From Thermoplasmata archaeon (GTDB taxonomy: Archaea > Thermoplasmatota > Thermoplasmata > Lutacidiplasmatales > UBA184), in NCBI GenBank assembly GCA_030039135.1, contig JASHQN010000069.1:1-5862 (forward strand): DNA of 5,862 nt. Reading direction: 5' to 3'. The notes beneath the pieces were generated by a model. It did not search any database and was not told where the DNA came from. It saw nothing but the letters and a program-made list of their open reading frames with translations. The position numbers and the translations under genes were made by a program. Below are positions 5,378-5,862 of this stretch, one piece after another; the stretch's first letter is position 1, and each line of letters opens with the position of its first letter.

Positions 5378-5862
5378 GTGCGGACGTGTCCGGCGTGCGG
5401 CGTCGAGGTGGACGACGCACGCGCGGACTGCCCGCGTTGCCATCTTTCCGTCGCACTGTTCGAACCGGTTCGCGAAGCGGCGGGACCGGGCAGCGCGGAG
5501 GACCCGGTCTACTTGCGCACGATCGGAGAACTCCTCGCAACGGCCGAGGGACCGGCTCCGCAGGAGCCGGCCGGTTCCTCCGGTTCACCCTCGGCGCCGG
5601 CCGAACCGACGACGCCCGTGTCGGCGGCCCCGAACCCTCCGCGTTCCCCGGAACCGCCGACGCTCGCGATCGGACCGACGGTCGACCTACCTGCGCTGCC
5701 GCGTCGCCCTCCCGGGCTCGAGGAGATGAAGCAGCGGCTGACGGAATACTTCGGTCTCGGCCGGCGGCTCGGGCTCGATTTCACCGACTTCGCGGCGCGG
5801 GCCAACTCGGCGGCGCTCGTCGACGACGCGGACTCGCTCGAGATCCTCGCCCGGGAGATGTT
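5378..5862 (+). CDS. Uncharacterised zinc-ribbon protein with Pro/Ala-rich linker (3' end outside window)
   Basis: I do not recognise this protein. The 161 complete codons visible run off the right edge. The product opens with a zinc ribbon, MRTCPACG followed by DCPRCH, giving C4, C7, C18 and C21. A short predicted helix follows (about 45-58, starting YLRTIGELL). Next comes a low-complexity linker rich in Pro, Ala, Ser and Gly (about 59-112), then a charged helical stretch from about 114 (LEEMKQRLTEYF, then GRRLGLDFTDF) that continues past the window. The start is GTG 5378, chosen because the ribbon begins immediately after it and AGGGAG precedes it. The frame is open further upstream, to a GTG at 5348 and beyond. 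The architecture resembles archaeal small zinc-ribbon proteins with a flexible tether to a helical domain, but no function can be assigned. It is separated from tiaS by a likely terminator, so it is probably its own transcription unit. Confidence 0.75.
   Translation, partial: MRTCPACGVEVDDARADCPRCHLSVALFEPVREAAGPGSAEDPVYLRTIGELLATAEGPAPQEPAGSSGSPSAPAEPTTPVSAAPNPPRSPEPPTLAIGPTVDLPALPRRPPGLEEMKQRLTEYFGLGRRLGLDFTDFAARANSAALVDDADSLEILAREM
5552..5570. repeat. Perfect 8-bp inverted repeat inside the zinc-ribbon gene linker
   Basis: CCGGCTCC (5552-5559) and GGAGCCGG (5563-5570) are perfect reverse complements around a three-base loop, so the mRNA can form a very stable hairpin. Just downstream, CCGGTTC occurs twice (5571-5577 and 5580-5586) and GAACCG lies at 5603-5608. 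All of this falls in the Pro/Ala/Ser linker, where GC-rich low-complexity codons make such repeats likely. Confidence 0.55.

Noticed and set aside
5509..5805. A 98-residue minus-strand open frame
   Set aside because: Gly/Ser-rich antisense of the linker of the zinc-ribbon gene; no supporting signal.
5290..5862. Open frame from ATG 5290 on the plus strand
   Set aside because: Its translation is Arg/Gly-rich without motifs, while the frame starting at GTG 5378 gives a clean zinc ribbon with a ribosome binding site.
1..5862. Search for tRNA, CRISPR, insertion sequences and transfer signatures
   Set aside because: No cloverleaf-like GGTTCRA context, no regularly spaced repeats, no transposase or terminal repeats, and base composition is uniform across the window.

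Overview
The window is a GC-rich (about two-thirds GC by eye) stretch of an archaeal chromosome. The clearest archaeal marker is a complete tiaS gene, which encodes the tRNA(Ile2) agmatidine-forming enzyme known only from archaea. Supporting signs are a two-subunit 2-oxoacid:ferredoxin oxidoreductase with a fused gamma-alpha chain, TATA-like promoter elements, and a probably leaderless gene. A Thermoplasmata-type lineage is a plausible guess from gene content, but the window alone does not prove it.

Layout. Positions 1-1056 (minus strand) hold the 5' part of a homocitrate synthase / isopropylmalate synthase family gene that runs off the left edge. Positions 1057-1212 form a divergent promoter region. 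It has a good TATA-like box for the rightward operon (1152-1159) and a weaker AT-rich element spaced for leaderless transcription of the leftward gene (1081-1086). Rightward, korA (1213-3006), korB (3008-3874) and tiaS (3871-5238) are packed as an operon: a 1-bp gap between the first two and a 4-bp overlap between the last two. A GC hairpin followed by five T residues (5246-5274) is a likely terminator. After about 140 noncoding bases, a GTG-started gene (5378 to the right edge) begins. It encodes an unrecognised protein with an N-terminal zinc ribbon, a Pro/Ala/Ser-rich linker and a helical segment.

How the genes fit together. KorAB oxidatively decarboxylates a 2-oxoacid (2-oxoglutarate is the first candidate) to an acyl-CoA with ferredoxin as electron acceptor. 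The divergent gene condenses acetyl-CoA with a 2-oxoacid, possibly also 2-oxoglutarate. The two transcription units may therefore draw on the same metabolite from one short intergenic region. TiaS is translationally coupled to korB but works in tRNA modification, so its place in this operon is not explained by metabolism. No AUA codon, the codon TiaS makes readable, was found in any gene of the window.

No mobile element, CRISPR array, tRNA or rRNA was seen. I found no convincing new multi-gene system. The items worth checking are the atypical residues in the synthase, KorB and TiaS, the tiaS-korAB coupling, the inverted repeat before korA, and the uncharacterised zinc-ribbon protein.
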